This document shows, piece after piece, positions 60,171-64,000 of a DNA stretch of 64,000 bases (position 1 is the stretch's first letter; every line of letters starts with the position of its first letter). The stretch covers positions 372,001-436,000 of the forward strand of contig NZ_JAGXBY010000001.1 of the NCBI RefSeq assembly GCF_018310345.1, in the 5' to 3' direction. This stretch comes from Ornithinibacillus massiliensis (lineage in GTDB: Bacteria; Bacillota; Bacilli; Bacillales; Amphibacillaceae). Below the pieces are notes generated by a model that saw only the letters and a list, made by a program, of their open reading frames with translations, searched no databases and was not told the origin of the DNA. Made by a program: the position numbers and the translations under genes.

Positions 60171-61337
60171 ATGTCAGAAGATAATATATCACGTTTAGAG
60201 ATAAATGGAAAAGAGATTATTCTGATTGGTACAGCACATGTATCCAAAACAAGCGCAGAACAAGTTAAACAAGTTATCGAACTAGAACAACCAGATTCCG
60301 TCTGTGTGGAACTTGACGAACAACGTTATAAGTCCATTACAGAAGGGAATAAATGGAAAGAAACAGATATTTTTCAAATTATTAAAGATAGAAAAACAAC
60401 ACTACTATTGATGAACCTTGCTATTTCCTCTTTTCAAAAACGGATGGCTAGCCAATTTGGTATAAATCCTGGACAAGAAATGATTCAAGGTATTGAATCG
60501 GCAAAAGAGATAAATGCTAATCTTGTATTAGCAGATCGAAATATCCAAACGACATTCTCACGGATTTGGCGTGGCATTGGGTTAAAAGGAAAGCTGATGC
60601 TTTTAACACAAGTCATTGCTAGTATCTTTACGAGAGAGACCATATCGGAAGAAGAGCTGGAGAAGATGAAGTCACAGGATATGATCGATTCGATGCTACA
60701 GGAATTTACCGAGAGCTTTCCGAGATTAAAAAAGCCTCTCATAGATGAGCGTGACCAGTATCTTGCTCAAAAGATTAAGGAAGCGCCAGGAGATAAAATT
60801 GTTGCGGTACTAGGTGCGGCACACGTACCTGGGATAAAGGAGCAAATCAAGCAGGACCATGACCTTAAAACGTTATCGCAGCTACCTCCTAAATCGAAAA
60901 TTCCCAAAATAATCGGATGGACAATTCCATTACTTATCATTACGCTTATTGTTCTTACGTTTATGACAGATCAACAAGCTGGATGGGTGCAAATTGTAAG
61001 CTGGATCCTGTGGAACGGTTCCTTATCTGCACTTGGAACACTAATTGCGTTTGGGCATCCACTCGCTGTTCTCACGGCATTTATTGCAGCTCCAATTACC
61101 TCGTTAGAGCCATTTCTAGCGGCAGGCTGGTTTGCTGGATTTGTCCAAGCATATTTTAAAAGACCTAATGTGCAGGATTTCGAAAATCTATCGAATGATG
61201 TCCATAGTTTAAAGGGATTTTGGAATAATAAAGTAACACGTGTCCTTTTAGTGGTCATCTTTGCAAACATTGGAAGTTCAATCGGAACATTTATAGGAGG
61301 AGCAGATGTCATTCGATTGTTTATAGAAAATCTATAG
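60171..61337 (+). CDS. TraB/PrgY family membrane protein
   Basis: 388 residues. The soluble N-terminal domain has GTAHVSKTSAEQV and VCVELDEQRY, plus a late VVAVLGAAHVPGI, the two conserved GxxH motifs of the TraB fold. Four membrane segments follow (about 245-385). Enterococcal PrgY/TraB reduce pheromone activity, perhaps by proteolysis; chromosomal Bacillus members have no assigned role. AAGGAAGG precedes ATG 60171. Confidence 0.9.
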   Translation: MSEDNISRLEINGKEIILIGTAHVSKTSAEQVKQVIELEQPDSVCVELDEQRYKSITEGNKWKETDIFQIIKDRKTTLLLMNLAISSFQKRMASQFGINPGQEMIQGIESAKEINANLVLADRNIQTTFSRIWRGIGLKGKLMLLTQVIASIFTRETISEEELEKMKSQDMIDSMLQEFTESFPRLKKPLIDERDQYLAQKIKEAPGDKIVAVLGAAHVPGIKEQIKQDHDLKTLSQLPPKSKIPKIIGWTIPLLIITLIVLTFMTDQQAGWVQIVSWILWNGSLSALGTLIAFGHPLAVLTAFIAAPITSLEPFLAAGWFAGFVQAYFKRPNVQDFENLSNDVHSLKGFWNNKVTRVLLVVIFANIGSSIGTFIGGADVIRLFIENL

Positions 61338-61427
61338 ACACTTTTCTTCTAACATTGTTCTAAATAGATTAAAGTATAAGTAACCATAATATATAGTTAT
61401 TGTAAATTTTTAAGGGGGAACGATCTA

Positions 61428-62675
61428 GTGATCATTGCGATCATCGTATTATTGTTTGTATCCTTTTTCTTTTCAGGGAGTGAGACTGCCCTTACTGCAA
61501 CAAATAAAATGAAGCTACAAACAAAAGCAAGCAATAATGATAAAAAGTCTGAGAAATTATTGAATTTAGTTTCAAAACCGAGTGAATTTATTACGACGAT
61601 TTTAATTGGGAATAACATCGCTAACATTCTTTTGCCTACTTTAGTAACGATGGTGGCATTAGAATACGGAGTTAATGTGGGCTTAGCGTCGGCTATTTTG
61701 ACGATTACGATCATTATATTTTCAGAAGTAATACCAAAGTCGGTAGCTGCTACATTCCCAGACCGAATCGCATATATCGTGTATCCGGTTATTCGTTTTT
61801 TCACCATCGTGTTCAAGCCATTCACGACTCTATTAAATAGCCTTACCGGATTAATTATAAAGTCATTGTCTAAGGGGAATGAAGACAACGTCTCCATTTC
61901 CAAGGAAGAGTTAAGGGCGATGGTTGATATTGCAGGAACGGAAGGTACATTTAAACAGGAAGAGTCTTATCGTATTAAAGGTGTGCTTGATTTCCAAGAC
62001 TTAAATGTGAAGGACGTCATGAAAACCCCTCGTATAGATATTGTCGCTGTACCGATTGATGCGACTTATGAAGAAGTACGGGATATTGTTATCGAAAATC
62101 AGTTCACACGATACCCAGTGTATGATGGTGAAATAGATAATATTGTTGGTGTATTCCATTCGAAATATTTATTAACCTGGTCGATAGAGCCGGGGAATAC
62201 GTTAGAATCCTATTGTGATATGAATCCAATGGTATTCTTTGAGTTCCATTCAATTGAAATGGTATTTCGCCAAATGACAAGAGAGAGAAAGCATCTAGCC
62301 ATTGTATTGGATGAATATGGTGGAACAGAAGGTATCGTAACCCATGAAGATATTATCGAGGCGATGATAGGACTGGAAATTGAGGATGAGATGGACTTAG
62401 AAAGTGAGAAGCTAATCGAGAAGCTTACTGATAAAGAGATTATATGTGATGGTAAAATAACGCTACATCGCTTAAACTCCATTTTCAATACGGATATTCC
62501 TGAGGAAGAGGACGTATTATCCGGCTATTTACTGACAGAGTTCAATCAATTTCCTAAGCAAGGTGATATTTTAGAAAAAGATCAGCTTATTTTTAAAATA
62601 TTAGAAGTAGATGGAAGGACATTAAAGCAAATCCAAATCGTAAAAAATGACTTCGTTGAGGTAGAGGAAGGGTAA
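61428..62675 (+). CDS. CNNM/CorC-type transporter with CBS domains (hemolysin family)
   Basis: 415 residues from GTG 61428, with AAGGGGGAACG upstream. The CNNM membrane domain (SGSETALTATNKMKLQ, ILIGNNIANILLPTLV, SEVIPKSVAATFPD) is followed by two CBS domains (VMKTPRIDIVAVPID..., IVLDEYGGTEGIVTHEDIIEAMIG) and a C-terminal CorC/HlyC domain. Relatives such as B. subtilis MpfA export magnesium. The CBS pair probably senses nucleotide-Mg. Confidence 0.92.
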   Translation: MIIAIIVLLFVSFFFSGSETALTATNKMKLQTKASNNDKKSEKLLNLVSKPSEFITTILIGNNIANILLPTLVTMVALEYGVNVGLASAILTITIIIFSEVIPKSVAATFPDRIAYIVYPVIRFFTIVFKPFTTLLNSLTGLIIKSLSKGNEDNVSISKEELRAMVDIAGTEGTFKQEESYRIKGVLDFQDLNVKDVMKTPRIDIVAVPIDATYEEVRDIVIENQFTRYPVYDGEIDNIVGVFHSKYLLTWSIEPGNTLESYCDMNPMVFFEFHSIEMVFRQMTRERKHLAIVLDEYGGTEGIVTHEDIIEAMIGLEIEDEMDLESEKLIEKLTDKEIICDGKITLHRLNSIFNTDIPEEEDVLSGYLLTEFNQFPKQGDILEKDQLIFKILEVDGRTLKQIQIVKNDFVEVEEG

Positions 62676-62755
62676 TTCTCGTCCCTACTAATTGTGAATA
62701 AGAAAGTAGAATAAGATGTGCCTTTATTCCATCTATTCTTGTAGTAAGATAATAA

Positions 62756-62790
62756 AGTTCCGAATCAACTCATGATTCGGGACTTTTCGT
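62756..62790 (+). terminator. Terminator after the CNNM gene
   Basis: AAGTTCCGAATC pairs with GATTCGGGACTT around a 7-base loop, followed by TTT. Confidence 0.85.
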
Positions 62791-62935
62791 TGTAATAGGC
62801 GATAGGAACAAGTATCAATCTATTACGGAGAGTGCGGATAGTTAATTTATGTATTAGCAGTAAAGTGATTAGCCTATCATAAGCTATTACCAATTAGGGC
62901 ATACTAAATAAAAAATAGGAAAAAGGAGAGTCGAT

Positions 62936-63055
62936 ATGGAAGACACATCCACATTTGTAGCCAAATTTAATGAACGGAAGCGAAAAGATGAATTAAACAG
63001 GAAAAGACAAGGCGGGGGTACTCGTTCCGACCGTTTACCTAGTAAACGTCATTAA
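62936..63055 (+). CDS. Small basic protein, 39 residues
   Basis: ATG 62936 has AAAGGAGAG at the right distance. The peptide is basic and low-complexity (FNERKRKDELNRKRQGGGTRSDRLPSKRH), with no hydrophobic stretch. It has an own terminator at 63073. Similar tiny basic proteins are common in Bacillaceae, some of them spore-linked; no function is assigned. Confidence 0.7.
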   Translation: MEDTSTFVAKFNERKRKDELNRKRQGGGTRSDRLPSKRH

Positions 63056-63072
63056 AATAACTAGAAACATAA

Positions 63073-63118
63073 AAAAGAGCCGTGGATTGATAATTTTACT
63101 TACCGCCACGGCTCTTTT
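63073..63118. terminator. Bidirectional terminator
   Basis: AAAAGAGCCGTGG and CCACGGCTCTTTT form a perfect 13-bp stem. It serves the small basic protein gene and the FMN reductase gene. Confidence 0.9.
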
Positions 63119-63132
63119 AGTTAAATTAACAT

Positions 63133-63687
63133 TTAACGTAATGTTTTTAATGCACGGCTCCAAGCAATAACTTGGTCTAACATGCCATTAGCATTGTCTG
63201 CATGATAATCTGCTGGTTTGAATACAGAGAAGTTTTCAAAGTCAGAAAGTAGTGAGAATGTAACAGCTGTACGAACGTCAGCCACTTGAAGCTCACCTAA
63301 GATTAGACGTAGGTTTTCATGGGCACGAGTACCCCCAAGGCTACCATATCCAACAAATCCTGCAGCTTTATTGTTTACTTCAGGGTTTAAGTAATCAAGA
63401 GCGTTCTTTAATGCACCACCAACAGAATGGTTGTATTCAGGTGCAATAAATACGTAACCATCAAAAGAAGCCATTTTCTCAGACCAAGCTTTTGCAGCAG
63501 CTTGAGCTTCTTCTTTTTGTGCAGCTTTAGAGCCTAGGAAAGCTAGATCATAATCAGCTAGATCAACTAACTCATATTCTACACCTTCATCATTACGATT
63601 TTTAGCGAAGTCTAGTGTCCAGTCTGCAACTACTTGTCCGTTACGACCTTCACGAACACTACCAAGTACAATACCGATTTTTAACAT
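63133..63687 (-). CDS. NADPH-dependent FMN reductase / azoreductase-like flavoprotein
   Basis: 184 residues. Flavodoxin-like fold with the FMN phosphate loop GSVREGRNG, IAPEYNHSVGGALKNALDYL and GYGSLGGTRAHENLRLIL. It reduces FMN or quinones and nitro/azo compounds with NAD(P)H in the cytosol. GGAGGAAC precedes ATG 63687. Monocistronic. Confidence 0.92.
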   Translation of the reverse strand: MLKIGIVLGSVREGRNGQVVADWTLDFAKNRNDEGVEYELVDLADYDLAFLGSKAAQKEEAQAAAKAWSEKMASFDGYVFIAPEYNHSVGGALKNALDYLNPEVNNKAAGFVGYGSLGGTRAHENLRLILGELQVADVRTAVTFSLLSDFENFSVFKPADYHADNANGMLDQVIAWSRALKTLR

Positions 63688-63869
63688 AATTAGTTCCTCC
63701 TCTGAGTTGTGTTTATAGGTTGAATTAACGATAATAGAAAACTATTTATCTTTAATTCAATATATTTGAATTAAACATTAATAATCTTATCACGTCTATT
63801 TATCGATTGCAACTATAAAGAATAATAATTTGATATTTAGTTACAAAAAGTAATTATAATTACAGTTAA

Positions 63870-63911
63870 AGAGGTTGGGGATAAAGTGTTTATACTATAT
63901 CCCAACCTCTA
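63870..63911 (-). terminator. Hairpin terminator of the chemotaxis receptor gene
   Basis: GAGGTTGGGGATA and TATCCCAACCTC form a stable stem two bases beyond the stop. The stem resembles IS1182-type ends and may derive from one. Confidence 0.65.
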
Positions 63912-63913
63912 AA

Positions 63914-64000
63914 TTAAATCTTAAATTTATTAATCGTCATTTGGGAGTCATCTGCAATATCGGAAAGATTAGCTATCGATTGATTGACTTGTTTCATCAG
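63914..64000 (-). CDS. Methyl-accepting chemotaxis protein, C-terminal end (partial)
   Basis: Twenty-eight codons and TAA on the minus strand read LMKQVNQSIANLSDIADDSQ, then the tail TINKFKI. This matches the C-terminal coiled coil of chemotaxis receptors, whose last residues are often of the LVxxFKL type. The rest of the gene lies beyond the window. Confidence 0.65.
   Translation of the reverse strand: MMKQVNQSIANLSDIADDSQMTINKFKI

Overview
The window looks like the chromosome of an AT-rich, Gram-positive, endospore-forming member of the Bacillaceae (Oceanobacillus/Virgibacillus-like). The evidence is gene content: prkA, yhbH, spoVR, htpG behind a CIRCE element, TPP-riboswitch thiamine genes, an Spx-family regulator, several ECF sigma factors, sortase-anchored surface protein genes, strong GGAGG ribosome sites and frequent GTG/TTG starts. 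Species cannot be fixed from sequence alone.

Region by region. 1-3406 is the right end of an accessory element holding seven small genes; it cuts prkA so that only the C-terminal 60% of PrkA is present. 3401-5792 holds the prkA 3' part and yhbH. 5837-15221 is a surface module: a 2277-residue LPKTA-anchored adhesin with eight alternating repeat domains, a class D sortase and a response regulator with a SARP/BTAD-type output. 15409-20291 carries htpG (perfect CIRCE), an ECF sigma/anti-sigma pair and a zinc-binding lipoprotein behind a Zur-like box. 20606-34957 is spoVR, split by a 12,951-bp element. 35301-37809 is a manganese-type ABC transporter behind an MntR-like palindrome. 37916-49471 is a run of mostly minus-strand genes: pantothenate kinase, two ECF sigma operons (one with PadR and FtsW/RodA partners), an MFS exporter, lipoproteins and a small holin-like toxin. 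49657-53449 holds a methyltransferase, a CAP-domain lipoprotein and a two-component system. 53522-57088 is thiamine salvage (tenA-thiD-thiM-thiE and thiW, each unit behind its own TPP riboswitch). 57446-57725 is a 52-bp non-coding tandem repeat. 57940-64000 holds a metallopeptidase, an Spx paralogue, a TraB protein, a CNNM/CBS transporter, an FMN reductase and the end of a chemotaxis receptor.

The main result is that two of the three genes of the PrkA-YhbH-SpoVR functional set are interrupted. In spoVR the insertion is bounded by 11-bp direct repeats (21383-21393 and 34334-34344). Joining the repeats restores an uninterrupted 466-codon reading frame, close to the 468 residues I recall for B. 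subtilis SpoVR. The element encodes a complete 488-residue large serine recombinase, and a sigma-E-like promoter can be drawn upstream of it. This is the architecture of skin/sigK and SPbeta/spsM, where a gene is rebuilt in the mother cell during sporulation. The cargo is a defence island: an ABC three-component system with a nuclease-like effector, an St85/Ec86-type retron whose ncRNA can be folded by eye between effector and reverse transcriptase, an AbiJ/STM4504-type abortive-infection protein and a GIY-YIG nuclease. An IS1182-family copy with an in-frame stop and relics of a second serine recombinase show that the element has a history of insertion and decay.
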